A stretch of DNA of 64,000 nucleotides from the NCBI RefSeq assembly GCF_000204055.1, contig NW_006768765.1, positions 3,926,372 to 3,990,371 on the forward strand, written 5' to 3'. Shown one piece after another: positions 1 through 11,700 of this stretch. Source of the DNA: Melampsora larici-populina 98AG31. Its lineage: Eukaryota > Basidiomycota > Pucciniomycetes > Pucciniales > Melampsoraceae. The notes below the pieces were generated by a model, which had not been told where the DNA came from, did no database searches, and saw nothing but the letters and a program-made list of their open reading frames with translations. How positions within the stretch are numbered: the first letter of the stretch is position 1; every line of letters starts with the position of its first letter. The position numbers were made by a program, and so were the translations under genes.

Positions 1-3000
1 AATCTTGATATTTCCTTTCAAGGATCCATGGGTATTTGATTCAGTCCTTGATGTACAAATTCTACCATTTGATCAAAAAATACTGATCTTGGTTTCTGGT
101 GAGCAACCTGGAGGATTACCATCTACCTTGGATATGTCTTCAAAGGACACCTTCTTCAGACCCAAAAGTTGAGTTGCAAGTTATGCAGAATGTGTGTGTG
201 TATTGGTACAAAAAAATGTCACAAGAGTGGCTAGACTAGGGTTCTAGAACACAAAGGAGATCAAATACACTCTACCATACTAAACCCAAAAATTCTGTGA
301 AGCTAGGTATGGAAGGAGTAGAAAAAGACAAAAACTTGAGAAACAGGATTTGATTGTTGAGAGATTTATCCAAGTTGTTTGCATTTTTATCACCAAGACC
401 AAAAACCATGCCCAGAATCTCAAAATCCCAGGTGTCTTGAGTGAAGAAAAATGATGATTTTGTATAAGAAGAGATAGTCTTCTACTACCTACTTGGAACT
501 AGCAGATATGATTCAACTGTCACAAATACACATCTGCCCCAGAATCTTCCTGCTTGTGATCATCTCTGATTATACTAGACTTGACAGGCTGCCTGTGCAC
601 CTTGAAGAAGGAAAATGCAAGTTTCCAAGACCGATTTTTGCATATGCTAATACAATCAACAATTCATAGGAATTCATGTTGTAGAATTGATACTCAAGTT
701 TGTAATGATTCAGATGACTAACCATATTGCCACAATAAAAAGAGATAATTTCTTCCGGTTTCACCCAAATATGTTCAATCCTGGTGTGACCCAAGTGGTG
801 TTATTCAAGTTGGCCAAGAAGTGCCTGGAATTCTATGCACTTTGGCATCTCAACTTTACAAAAATTTATTTTTTGAAAAAGAAAATTGCTAGCTGGGCTG
901 TACTTCTCAGGTGGGGCTTTCTGATAGTATTTTCAAAATTTAACTCTTATCTTGATGTAGGGACAGTTGCATTTTAGGCAGACTTCCAACTTGAACCCCA
1001 CTATTGGGCAAAACAAGCTACCACTCAGAGGGAATGCAATACAGGAACAACAATAGGGAGATACCACTAAGCCCGGATAACGGCCAAGTTACCCAGAGCT
1101 GCAGACCTGACCAGGAGTCCATTTAGATGGCATAGTAAGTGGCTGTCTTTAATGTTGACAAAACAGAGAGGTTGTTGGTGAGAGGAAGGAGATATGAAGA
1201 GGTTTTGGTGTGAGTCAGAGGGAGTCTGTATTGTCAGAGCACAAGCTCAGAATTTGTGCTCAGGTTTCATTTGTTGGACATTTCAAACATCAATCATGGT
1301 TTTATGTAGGTAACCATAGCATGACACATGCATTCTAACTTAAATCTTCAACAGATCCCAAATTCAAAAAGCACTCTAAGAGTGGGTTTATAAACTACTA
1401 AGAACACACAAAAACAAGGTATCCTGTGCCTGTTCCCTAATTATGATTGAGGACACAATGAAATCATGTTGGGAAGTAATTTGCAATTGATTTGTTTTCA
1501 CAAGATGGATGACAGTCAATCTTAGTCAATTAAAGTACATACACTATGTTGTCCATTGTTGGTTGGGCATCGTGTACCTTTCACTCATCATTGCCCTGCA
1601 CATCATCAAAGTACAGCTGGTCCAATAATGGCTGATTTTGAATCTGCACCCCAACCCAAAAAAAAACAGGTAGTGGCCTGGCCACACCCCAACCTGTTGG
1701 ATGGACAGCCCCCCTGTCCACAAAATCAGCCACAATGTAATCAATCTTCCTGGGCTCCCCCTCCCACAAACCTGATTGACCAAGTGAAACACAAAATATG
1801 TGGAGCCCCAAAAGGCCCACGGGTTTACCCAGTGGCCCCCTCTCACAATGCTTATGTCTCCCTCCATTTTTTTCAAAAAAGTATAGAAGTTTGATAAATC
1901 ATAATCAAATCTTACTAAACTACCAAATACAAAGCTATACACACTGATCTGTTGACTAGGAGCAAGGTCCTCATCTTCCCTGTGGTACGTCTTTGTTTAG
2001 GTTTGTTTCAAACAAATCTGCTTTGTATTATCATTGAATGGTACAAATTTTTCTGGTTCTCAATTCTATTCTGTGATATATCAATTAATCATGTATCATT
2101 CCCTTCAACAATTTGCTTGAAACAAATTGATGTGATATCCTGGATGACAGAGTTGACGCCAGCAGTGGCATTGGCAAGACTGCTCAAATCATTGATAGCT
2201 AAAAGCAAGGTCTCAAGCAAATTATTATTGAGTTGATAAATTGAGCAAGAAACATTGCATGAATATTGTACCCATCACAGAAGACAATGTGGGATCTATA
2301 CTGACTTCACCTTTCATTATGTTTGAAAATCCTATGCTTGATTTTGAAGGTTTGAGTCTATCAAAAGCAGAGTGGACGCAAGTACTCAGCTTATTCTTGT
2401 CTTCACAAAAACCCATGGTGATTAATGGTGATCTTAAGGAAAAAGTAGATTGTTATTGTGATCACTGTGAGAACCTATGGATAGGGAAATCCAACAAGAA
2501 TTGTTTGAGAAAAAGAAGAGCAAGCAAAGTAAGACAAGAAAGTACAGCAAGGAATGAGGCTGCTTTGAGAACAATGCAAGGTCAGTGTAGGATTTTTAAG
2601 TGCACAGTCAGATTGATGAAGACAAAGATTGATTGATTTTTTCTTTTTCTTTGCTCATTTTTATCAATTTCCTACTTCTTTTTGAAAAATCTCTGTCTTT
2701 GTCACCCTTGAAATTATTTCAAATGAATCTGTCTGGTCACCAAAACGGGGTAACTTGTACATATGCCCCTGTTGGGCCCCCCAATTTCCAAAAGCCAAAA
2801 TATCATGGCCAAAACCGCGCCCTGTGGGTCCGGGGTCCAGGGTCCAGGGCTCAGGCTGAGTTGATTTATCTCTTTGAAAATTCCCTCCCATGCAAAACTC
2901 ATACTTTTGTATTTTTGCAGTTTTTTCTTTTCACAAAGTGAAGCAATATGCAAGGAAGATGATCCTCCAATGACAATGATGTGTCCTTGTTGTCAGAGCA

Positions 3001-3060
3001 AAAGCTCAGCATCTGGGATCCAACCACAAAGAAAGATGTGGAAGGCCTCAGGAGCTGGAG
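1..3060. other. No confident gene; probable repeat-derived intergenic DNA
   Basis: I see no conserved domain or convincing exon chain here. The longest open stretch is at 2241-2636 on the plus strand (131 codons, beginning near a Cys/His-containing segment CYCDHCENLW), but it has no family I recognise and no clear exon partners. A proline- and pyrimidine-rich patch at about 1560-1850 is open on both strands, which argues for composition rather than coding. The region ends at the GCAACG-rich left end of the hAT element. Confidence 0.4.
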
Positions 3061-3070
3061 CATGACAGCA

Positions 3071-3265
3071 ACGTTGGGCCGGTGCGTTGCTTCCAGCGCG
3101 CAACGCGCCGCAACGTCCAGCAACGGCAAAACCCGGCAACGCAAAGCAGCGCAACGGGTTTTACATTTGCCCGGTGCGTTGCTCACCGGGGAGTAGGTTA
3201 TCACCCCGTTGCGTTGCCTTTGCGGCCCCGTTGTGAGCAACGCAACTGTGCAACGGGCAACAGGG
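3071..3265. repeat. GCAACG-rich left subterminal island of the hAT element
   Basis: Many copies of GCAACG or its complement lie within 200 bp in a locally GC-rich island that contrasts with the AT-rich surroundings. The same word fills the opposite end of the element. Confidence 0.6.
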
Positions 3266-5382
3266 CCTGCCCGGCAAGTAGTTCAGAATTTCACATCCTC
3301 GAGCTACATCTGAATTCCGATCGCATATGGTCGTCGACTCAATCTAACCGATCACCTCCCCTTGCGTCACATCCACTTGGAACTATGGCCGCCTATTACA
3401 GCAAGTTCCTTCCCTTTTGGGGCCAGATACTCAGCGCCTCAGGCAACCTCGAATCAATCCAGCACGAGGAGGACGAATCATGTTTAATCGACTTGAGTCT
3501 CAGCTCAATATTCATTCCGAACTTCAAGTCCAACTTCCCCACCATCACATCCTTCCACTATACAGATTCCAAGTTTTTACAAACTGTGTTCGATAATTCT
3601 CACTCGTCTCTCATTATCAATCTTCAACCATTCGGTTGTCTTCAGTCACATCACCATTTAAACTTAGTTATCTGCCGTTTTCACTTCATTCTCAATTTCG
3701 ATTGTCTCCTTTATTACTTGTTGGTCATGGCCAGCAGCCCAGAGTCAGATTCCCATTCCGATGTCTCAATCTCGTCAATGCCTGTATCTTCTACACCTGC
3801 TCGTCGCTCATCAAGGCTCCCAACACCTTGAAAGAGCTTACCCGGAATGGTTCAGCCTTCCGCTGATAGTCGACTCACCATTCCTCTACCGCAAGCAAGT
3901 GCTTTCGCCTCTCAAAAGAAGAAATCTTCAAAACAACCCGATTTACAATCAAGTCCCCCCCCTTCACAACCACAACCAGCACCCCGAAAGAAGCAAAAAC
4001 AACCGGCTTCGCAATCCAAGGCTTCACAGGTAAGCAATGTTTTGATTAAATTCACGATAACCGAAAGAAACAAAGCTAATATGTATTAATCTTATAGCCA
4101 CCTCCAGATGATGCACCATCTGAAGCCGAGATGGATCAAGATTCAGATCACGGTCTAACAGATCGACAGAAAGCCAAAAAGGCTAAGGTTCTCGAAGTTG
4201 ATGATGGTTCAGGTGAAGAGCCGGATTACGCTCCTGTGTTGGATTATTTTGGGACACCTGTTCACAAAGATGGCGAGGTAAGACGTTCATATTTATAACA
4301 CTAAATAGGAGGGTACTTTACTAACTTTGATATGTTGTTAGGATAAATCGAAGAAGCCCTTAGGTTGGCCTTGTCTATGGTGCAAGAAAATCATCCGTGT
4401 GGTTCCTGATTCTTTGAATAACCTCAAGATTCATCGTGATGGATACAACAAAGGACGTATCCGATATCCATGTAAAGCTCGGAAGGAAGCCATCAAAAGT
4501 GGCATCCTTCTTCCTCCAACTTGTTACAAACTCGAAGCGGCTGCTGCTACAACATCAACTACTCAACAACATATGCCCGACTTTTTCATCAACAAGCTCC
4601 CCTTCAAAAACGAAGTACTGAACCAGTTATTGGCTGTCTGGATTCTCGCAGAGGCCTTGCCTTGGAATCACATCGAGGATTCCTTACTCAGAATTGCCTT
4701 CCGGTATGCTCGACGTGATGCAAAAATATTCGGACGCACTTGGGTAGCTAGGGAAGCCGCTGGCATGTACTTATCGTTCCAAGACACTGTGTTGAAAGAA
4801 ATAAAGGTAAGTACTTTCATGCTATTAAAATCTATTCGATGTTTTTGACCATTTTGACTGTTTCTCAGAACAATACCAGCCGATTTACTTTGATACATGA
4901 CGGCTGGACGACGCACAACAATATTCACGCGTTCTTAGGCGCTGCGGTTACCTTCATAGACGACAATTGGAATTATCAGGTCCGACATCTCACTTTGAAG
5001 TTGATTGCCTGGAATCACAAGGGAGTGTGGCTTGCACAGCCTTTGGTCCACTTCATGAAGAAGCATCAACTTCAATACAAGATAAGTTCTTTCAGTTTGA
5101 TTTCTTTTTTAATGTGAATGTGATTAACTTACCTTTTCCCATTATCCACATGCTTGCGCAGGTGACAGACTCCGGTTCCAATAACATTACCATGGCAAAC
5201 GAAATGCACACACAGTTTTTGCTGCACGAGGAAGAAAAACTCAATTCGAACGAGCTCGGAGACGAAAGCGCATCTCCTTCGCAGGAGCTATCTTACAATT
5301 GGAATCCGAGCACGGACTATGCCAGGTGCTTTCTGCACAAGGTTTCCTCAACGGTCAAAGGCGAGGTTGGAGGAGCTTGGAC

Positions 5383-5387
5383 GTACC
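5383..5387 (+). repeat. Target-site duplication GTACC, left copy
   Basis: GTACC immediately before the 5' LTR matches GTACC immediately after the 3' LTR (11696-11700). This fixes both ends of the retrotransposon and proves insertion into the hAT sequence. Confidence 0.95.
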
Positions 5388-6258
5388 TGTTAAGATATTC
5401 TATCTTGATGAGTGTGGTCAAAGATCATTTCCTGTTTTGGTAAGTGTGATGGATAAGAATGGAGGTGGTAAATGGTTCTGTAGTGGTTGTATGTGATGCA
5501 AGACTTAGCAGCAAATCTGATGGTTAACAAAGGGGCTAATGCATGGAAGTTGAATCAAGGGATGCGGCTGGATTTCTTTGGGGGTTTCCTTCTCTATTTG
5601 TAATTCTCTCTTTCCTCTTTTCTGATTCTTTTTGTGTCGAAAAGAATCAGTGAGTTTTTCATCTTTCAATTCAGATTTTGATCATACTGTTAACTGATAT
5701 CAATACTGTCATCTTAGAAACTTTTTTATTGTTTCCTGTTCATCTTTCCTTACGCGCTCTTCTTTTATTTCGAGCTCGCAGGTAGATAGAAGTCCATCTA
5801 CTAGATTCCAATTTGTCTCTTTTATCTGATAAGCTTTACTTTTTCACTTTGTTCTTTTGTTTGTGGTCTGTTAGGTTAGTTTCCTGTTCTCGTCGTTGAC
5901 TAGCAGACAAGCTTTAGTCTGACGCGGAACCTGTGCCCTCAGGTGTGTGGTGTCGAAAAGAATCAAAACTTTTTTATTGTTTCCTGTTCATCTTTCCTTA
6001 CGCGCTCTTCTTTTATTTCGAGCTCGCAGGTTAGTTTCCTGTTCTCGTCGTTGACTAGCAGACAAGCTTTAGTCTGACGCGGAACCTGTGCCCTCAGGTT
6101 AGTTTCCTGTTCTTGTCGTTGACTAGCAGACAAGCTTTAGTCTGACGCGGAACCTGTGCCCTCAGGTATCCTTTTTCGTACTATTGCATTGTCTAGCGGT
6201 GAAGTCATCTCAAGACTCTTTTTAGATTCTTGTGTTCTGTTCCGTCGAGAACTTTATA
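5388..6258 (+). repeat. Copia 5' LTR
   Basis: It begins TGTTAAGATA and ends TTTATA, so the termini are TG...TA rather than the usual TG...CA; the target duplication supports this end. Inside are three copies of a 68-bp unit (5874-5941, 6029-6096, 6097-6164), each with the hairpin CAGAC-AAGCTTTA-GTCTG, and a repeated block ending GAGCTCGCAGG (about 5721-5782 and 5968-6030). Confidence 0.96.
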
Positions 6259-6273
6259 TGGTAGCGAGAGTGC
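6259..6273 (+). other. Copia primer-binding site
   Basis: TGGTAGCGAGAGTGC starts at the first base after the LTR. TGG pairs with the CCA tail of a tRNA, and TGGTAGC fits an initiator-Met-like acceptor end. The exact primer tRNA is an inference. Confidence 0.7.
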
Positions 6274-6301
6274 ATACGATCTTATTGACCACGTTGCTTG
6301 T

Positions 6302-9300
6302 ATGAGTTCTGAAGAAATTGATCAATCCATCCTCGACGATTCTCAGGATCATTCTACTGTTACCGGAGGCTCAAGCACCTCGAGTACCACCGATTCCTTT
6401 GGAACGGTTAAACAATTTTCGGATTCTGTCTCACTGAACGATCAAGTGAATCCTCCTCGGAACCCAGAATCATATTCTAATGTCAACATGTCGGAAAATG
6501 TCGAATCAAAAGTGTTCGGTGATGCCATTCAGAAGTATTCTCAAATCATGACGAATGCTTTGAGCAAGTACAAAGTTTCTGATGACCTGACTGATGATAA
6601 CTACATCGAGTGGAGTCAGTCAGTGATGGAGGTGTTAAGATCCTTAGAATTCCATCACTATGTCAAGGTCAACAACTATCGGAAGCAGTCTCTCTCAGCT
6701 GAGGAACACGAAAAGACGAGGTTCAACCTAACCACCTTTATCTTAAACCGATTGGACTCGGTTAATCAAGTTAGAACTAGAAATCGACTTACCGACCCTT
6801 CAGATCCCTCTGAACTTATCTATGATCCTTTCTTATGCTGGTCTTTCCTCAAGGAGTATCATAATCGCATCTCCGAGGACAAACTTGAAGCTGTCACTAA
6901 AGCTCTTTACTCCTGTCAAATCTCAAAGTCCGATACTCTCACTGCTTTCGTTGATAAGTTCGAAAATCTTGTCCGGGAGTTTTATCGCCTGAAGGGCGAA
7001 CTGTCAGATGCTCAGTCCGCGAGGATGCTGATTAGCGCTATTCCCTCTCTATCGATCGAGATCAAAGAATACATTCATAATACCGTGAATCCTTTGACTC
7101 GAGACGGTGTGGCCTCCTACCTTAGAAAATATGAAGATCGCCACGGATGGACCTGTGCTGCTATCAGAGAAGTCAATGCTGTATCGGTTCGACCTAGTAA
7201 GAAAGTCAGTGGCGAATGCTCTCCTGAAGAATGTGTTGGTCCTCACTTGGCTAAAAACTGCTGGTCAAAACCAGAGAATGCCGACAAACGACTTGCTTAC
7301 CTGGCTAAAATTCGAGGAAAGTCTGGGGGTGGAACCTCATCTTCGTCTTCACATTCGTCTGCTCCAATCACTCAGGCTTTGTCTGTAAGGGGTGTGAAGA
7401 AGGTCTTCGACTCGAATGTCAACAACGCATCTGCGAGTATGGCCTTTCTGTCGCTTAATGTAGAGTTCGCCGAAGATACAACTGAAACTCCGGATGAATC
7501 TCAAGCCTGGGCATCTCCGTCTGAATTCGACGAAGACCCGTTGGTCAATGCATTGGTCTCCGCGGCTCTTTCTTCATCTCGAGACTGGGCGCTCCATGAC
7601 ACTGGAGCGACCCATCACATGTTCAGAGACCTCAAGTTCTTTGATCAAGATTCCCTTGTAAAAATCAAAGACGTCAGCAAACGCCTGAAACTGGCTGGAG
7701 GAGATGTGTCATTAGCGGTCCACAGTAGAGGAGTAACTAAGTTGTTAGCTGGAGATGAATCTGTTTTCGAACTGAAGAATTGTCTCTACGTACCTGAACT
7801 TTCAAGGAACCTTGTTGCTGGTGGTTTACTCAAGAAGCTTGGTGTTCGAGAAATTTTCCACGACTCTAAAAATTTTTCACTAGTTTTGAATGATCTCGCA
7901 ATTTTTAACGGTTTCATTTCAGATAATAATCTCATGTTCATCTTACTCAAACCAGTGAGTGGATCTCACTCTTCATCGACTCCCGCTTCAGCCTCGGTCA
8001 CTGAGATATCTTCGTCTCTTCAACATCGTCGATTAGGCCATGTTAGCAACAAGTACCTGAAACTCATGGCCAAACTCGAAAGTGTGGATGAATTTGTATA
8101 CTCAGAAGAAGATCTAAAGTGTGATATTTGTTGTCTCTCTAAAAATACCAAACTTCCCCACAATAAAACTCGACCTCGTGCGCGTACCTTCCTAGAAAAT
8201 GTCCATGTAGACTTGAGTGGTATTATAAGAACAACTGGCTTAAACAATGAAAACTACTTTATCCTGTTTTGTGACGATTACTCGGCTTTTCGCCATATCT
8301 ATCCGCTCCATGATAAAACCAAGGAAGAAGTTTTCGAGGCGTTTATGTCTTACATCGCGCTTGCCGAAAGACAGACGGGATGTACTCTCAAACAATTTAC
8401 CTTGGACCGAGGAAGTGAATTCCTCAACAACCTACTTGGTCCAAAGCTTAAGGAGTTGGGTATTATTCTTCATTTGACCTCAGGCCACGCTCCTGAGGAG
8501 AATGGTGTTTCCGAACGTGGTATGCGAATTATCAATACCAGGGCCCGTTCGATGATGCTTGAATCAGCATTGCCAATACGATTTTGGTATTTTGCGTGCA
8601 GTGCGGCTGTCTTTCTGACAAACCGTTGTATCACTGCAGCGCTGGATGGTGGAAAGACACCTTTTGAGGTCTGGTATTACAGAAAACCGTCCGTAAATCA
8701 TATTCGGGTGTTTGGATGCCAAGCTTTTGGTTTGATCCGTAAAGAACTTCGCCAATCGAAATTCTCGCCAGTTAGTTCAGAAGGTGTTTTGATAGGCTAT
8801 GAAGATGACAATTTCAACTATAAACTCTTTGACTTATCTTCAAGAAAAATCTATATAACTCATCATGCGACTTTCAATGAAGATATATTTCCTTTTGATT
8901 CTCTGCCTTCAAGTATTGTTTCAGAACCTCCTAAACGCTCGGTCAAAGTTCATTTTTTTGATGATGATGACGATCTGTTGGATGTCACCGACTTCGTTGA
9001 GAAGTCAGTACCAATTGACAACAATTCAGTCAGCAGTTCACAGGAGCCACGAACCACTTCATCAAGTCAAAAGCCAGTTGAAGTTCCGCGGCGTTCTAAC
9101 CGGATGTCTAAGAAGATTCATGACACTCTGAGCGGAATGTGTTCAGGAGCCGAATTCAATGATGATTTCATTACAGAGTCATTTTTTTTGTGTCTTCCTG
9201 CAGAGTGTAATCTTGTCGACGTTTTTGCTACTCCAGATCCGAAATCTTATAAGAGGGCAATGGCATCAGCGGATGCTGATCGGTGGAGGATAGCATGTGA

Positions 9301-10807
9301 TAAGGAGTTTGATTCACTTAGAAAGAAGGAAGTCTGGGAGCTGGTGGATCGTCCTAAATACCGTAATGTCATATGTGGGTTGTGGATTTTTAGGAAGAAG
9401 TTTTTGGTAGATGGCAGTGTTAAATTTAAGGCTCGTTTCGTTGCGATGGGTAACACGCAGATTCCTGGACAGGATTATGGTGAGACTTTTGCTCCAACCG
9501 GAAAACCTGGCTCTCTTCGTCTTTTAATCGCCATAGCTAGTATCAATGGCTGGGAAGTGCACCAAATGGATGCTGTGACGGCGTTTCTAAATGGTATTTT
9601 GGAGGAAGAGCTTTATGTGGAGATTCCGGAAGGGTATCGTACTGCGTCCACCATTGGAAAAGTCTGGAGGATGAAGAGATCGTTGTACGGATTCAAACAG
9701 TCACCGAAGATCTGGCAAGATGATGTCGAAAGCTTTCTCATTGAAGTCGGTTTTGAGCAATGTGAAATTGATCATTGTATTTATACTCGGTCTGCTGGAA
9801 ATCTGTTTACAGCTGTGTACGTTCATGTCGACGACTTGGCCATCACTGGCAATGATATCTCAACTTTCAAATCTCAAATTGCCTCCAAGTGGGAGATGGA
9901 GGACTTGGGTCTAGCTCACACTGTGGTTGGTATTCAAATCAATCGTATTGACAATTTAACTTACTCAATGTCTCAACAACAATACGCATTAACGGTTCTC
10001 AAGAGATTTGATATGACGGACTCAAAACCTGCAATTACTCCTTTGTCTCCTAACGTCAAGCTCATAAAATCGACTGAAGAGGAGGCAAACGAATTTGCTA
10101 AAACCAAACTTCCCTACCGGAGCGTTGTAGGTTCTCTGATGTACCTGGCCCAATGTACTCGGCCGGATATGGCTCACGCTGTGGGAGTCCTCTCACAACA
10201 TCTTGAAAGTCCTAGCAAGCTTCACTGGGAATCAGCTTTACACGTGTTGAGATACTTAAATCATACAATTAACATCGGCATAGTGTATTCTGGAAATGAT
10301 TCAACAACTGTTGCCGGTCAGAGAAGTTTTGAGTGTCCATTGTCTCACTGTGACGCTGACTGGGCCGGAGACGTAAACACACGACGTTCAACAACTGGAT
10401 ACGTGTTTGTACTAGCTGGTGGTCCTATTTCCTGGAGGAGTCGTCTTCAACCAACGGTTGCTCTGTCTTCAACCGAAGCCGAGTATAGAGCTATAACTGA
10501 GGCTGGTCAAGAGCTAATCTGGTTGAGAAACATGATGGCACGATTTGGTTTCACTGATCCGCAACCTACAGTTCTTCATAGTGATAACTTAGGAGCAATT
10601 CATCTAACTTCAAAATCAATATTTCACGCTAGAACTAAACATATTGAAATACATTATCATTGGATACGTGAAGTGGTGAAGAAAGAAGATCTCACAATTA
10701 AACATTGTCCAACTCATCTAATGGTGGCTGATCTGTTAACCAAACAACTTCCTAAAGAACAATTTACTAATCTTCGACGTAGTTTGGGTTTGAGGTTTTT
10801 GGGGTAA
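6302..10807 (+). CDS. Copia Gag-Pol polyprotein, intact
   Basis: This is a single 1501-residue open frame from the first ATG after the primer site; the frame is open slightly further upstream but without ATG. Domains in order: gag-like region (about 60-290); a variant zinc knuckle near 305-325 spaced C-x4-C-x3-H-x4-C rather than C-x2-C-x4-H-x4-C; aspartic protease with DTGATHHM starting at Asp433; a GAG-pre-integrase zinc region (LGHVSNKYL...CDIC); integrase with VHVDLSG at Asp637, LDRGSEF and a later Glu in EENGVSERG; reverse transcriptase with KARFVAMG, QMDAVTAFLNG and the YVHVDD active site at 1173-1178; RNase H with CDADWAGD and SSTEAEY near 1350-1395. No stop or frameshift is visible, so the copy may still be competent. 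Gag and Pol are in one frame with no programmed shift. Confidence 0.96.
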   Translation: MSSEEIDQSILDDSQDHSTVTGGSSTSSTTDSFGTVKQFSDSVSLNDQVNPPRNPESYSNVNMSENVESKVFGDAIQKYSQIMTNALSKYKVSDDLTDDNYIEWSQSVMEVLRSLEFHHYVKVNNYRKQSLSAEEHEKTRFNLTTFILNRLDSVNQVRTRNRLTDPSDPSELIYDPFLCWSFLKEYHNRISEDKLEAVTKALYSCQISKSDTLTAFVDKFENLVREFYRLKGELSDAQSARMLISAIPSLSIEIKEYIHNTVNPLTRDGVASYLRKYEDRHGWTCAAIREVNAVSVRPSKKVSGECSPEECVGPHLAKNCWSKPENADKRLAYLAKIRGKSGGGTSSSSSHSSAPITQALSVRGVKKVFDSNVNNASASMAFLSLNVEFAEDTTETPDESQAWASPSEFDEDPLVNALVSAALSSSRDWALHDTGATHHMFRDLKFFDQDSLVKIKDVSKRLKLAGGDVSLAVHSRGVTKLLAGDESVFELKNCLYVPELSRNLVAGGLLKKLGVREIFHDSKNFSLVLNDLAIFNGFISDNNLMFILLKPVSGSHSSSTPASASVTEISSSLQHRRLGHVSNKYLKLMAKLESVDEFVYSEEDLKCDICCLSKNTKLPHNKTRPRARTFLENVHVDLSGIIRTTGLNNENYFILFCDDYSAFRHIYPLHDKTKEEVFEAFMSYIALAERQTGCTLKQFTLDRGSEFLNNLLGPKLKELGIILHLTSGHAPEENGVSERGMRIINTRARSMMLESALPIRFWYFACSAAVFLTNRCITAALDGGKTPFEVWYYRKPSVNHIRVFGCQAFGLIRKELRQSKFSPVSSEGVLIGYEDDNFNYKLFDLSSRKIYITHHATFNEDIFPFDSLPSSIVSEPPKRSVKVHFFDDDDDLLDVTDFVEKSVPIDNNSVSSSQEPRTTSSSQKPVEVPRRSNRMSKKIHDTLSGMCSGAEFNDDFITESFFLCLPAECNLVDVFATPDPKSYKRAMASADADRWRIACDKEFDSLRKKEVWELVDRPKYRNVICGLWIFRKKFLVDGSVKFKARFVAMGNTQIPGQDYGETFAPTGKPGSLRLLIAIASINGWEVHQMDAVTAFLNGILEEELYVEIPEGYRTASTIGKVWRMKRSLYGFKQSPKIWQDDVESFLIEVGFEQCEIDHCIYTRSAGNLFTAVYVHVDDLAITGNDISTFKSQIASKWEMEDLGLAHTVVGIQINRIDNLTYSMSQQQYALTVLKRFDMTDSKPAITPLSPNVKLIKSTEEEANEFAKTKLPYRSVVGSLMYLAQCTRPDMAHAVGVLSQHLESPSKLHWESALHVLRYLNHTINIGIVYSGNDSTTVAGQRSFECPLSHCDADWAGDVNTRRSTTGYVFVLAGGPISWRSRLQPTVALSSTEAEYRAITEAGQELIWLRNMMARFGFTDPQPTVLHSDNLGAIHLTSKSIFHARTKHIEIHYHWIREVVKKEDLTIKHCPTHLMVADLLTKQLPKEQFTNLRRSLGLRFLG

Positions 10808-10815
10808 TGCTCTTT

Positions 10816-10824
10816 GAGGGGGTG
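10816..10824 (+). other. Copia polypurine tract
   Basis: GAGGGGG followed by TG lies directly before the 3' LTR start at 10825, the expected place for the plus-strand primer. Confidence 0.7.
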
Positions 10825-11695
10825 TGTTAAGATATCCTATCTTGATGAGTGTGGTCAAAGATCATTTCCTGTTTTGGTAAGTGTGATGGATAAGAATGGA
10901 GGTGGTAAATGGTTCTGTAGTGGTTGTATGTGATGCAAGACTTAGCAGCAAATCTGATGGTTAACAAAGGGGCTAATGCATGGAAGTTGAATCAAGGGAT
11001 GCGGCTGGATTTCTTTGGGGGTTTCCTTCTCTATTTGTAATTCTCTCTTTCCTCTTTTCTGATTCTTTTCGTGTCGAAAAGAATCAGTGAGTTTTTCATC
11101 TTTCAATTCAGATTTTGATCATACTGTTAACTGATATCAATACTGTCATCTTAGAAACTTTTTTATTGTTTCCTGTTCATCTTTCCTTACGCGCTCTTCT
11201 TTTATTTCGAGCTCGCAGGTAGATAGAAGTCCATCTACTAGATTCCAATTTGTCTCTTTTATCTGATAAGCTTTACTTTTTCACTTTGTTCTTTTGTTTG
11301 TGGTCTGTTAGGTTAGTTTCCTGTTCTCGTCGTTGAATAGCAGACAAGCTTTAGTCTGACGCGGAACCTGTGCCCTCAGGTGTGTGGTGTCGAAAAGAAT
11401 CAAAACTTTTTTATTGTTTCCTGTTCATCTTTCCTTACGCGCTCTTCTTTTATTTCGAGCTTGCAGGTTAGTTTCCTGTTCTCGTCGTTGACTAGCAGAC
11501 AAGCTTTAGTCTGACGCGGAACCTGTGCCCTCAGGTTAGTTTCCTGTTCTCGTCGTTGACTAGCAGACAAGCTTTAGTCTGACGCGGAACCTGTGCCCTC
11601 AGGTATCCTTTTTCGTACTATTGCATTGTCTAGCGGTGAAGTCATCTCAAGACTCTTTTTAGATTCTTGTGTTCTGTTCCGTCGAGAACTTTATA
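10825..11695 (+). repeat. Copia 3' LTR
   Basis: It has the same length (871 bp) and internal repeat structure as the 5' LTR. Five base differences are seen; in three of them one copy has TCG and the other TTG. Confidence 0.96.
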
Positions 11696-11700
11696 GTACC
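11696..11700 (+). repeat. Target-site duplication GTACC, right copy
   Basis: It matches 5383-5387, and hAT transposase sequence resumes directly after it. Confidence 0.95.

Larger units (their letters stand above)
5388..11695 (+). mobile_element. Ty1/copia LTR retrotransposon, full length
   Basis: The element is 6308 bp, with two 871-bp LTRs, a primer-binding site directly after the 5' LTR, one long open polyprotein with copia domain order (gag, protease, integrase, reverse transcriptase, RNase H), a purine tract before the 3' LTR, and a perfect 5-bp target duplication. The LTRs differ at five positions that I count (5399/10836, 5633/11070, 5900/11337, 6025/11462, 6114/11551), about 99.4% identity, so insertion was recent. 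It sits in sense orientation inside the hAT transposase. Confidence 0.97.

Noticed and set aside
1556..1894. Open stretch rich in Pro, Gln and Asn
   Set aside because: Open on both strands over the same DNA, no domain, no splice partners; composition explains it.
2241..2636. 131-codon open stretch with CYCDHC
   Set aside because: The Cys cluster is short, no family is recognised and no flanking exon was found; kept only as a note in the gap entry.
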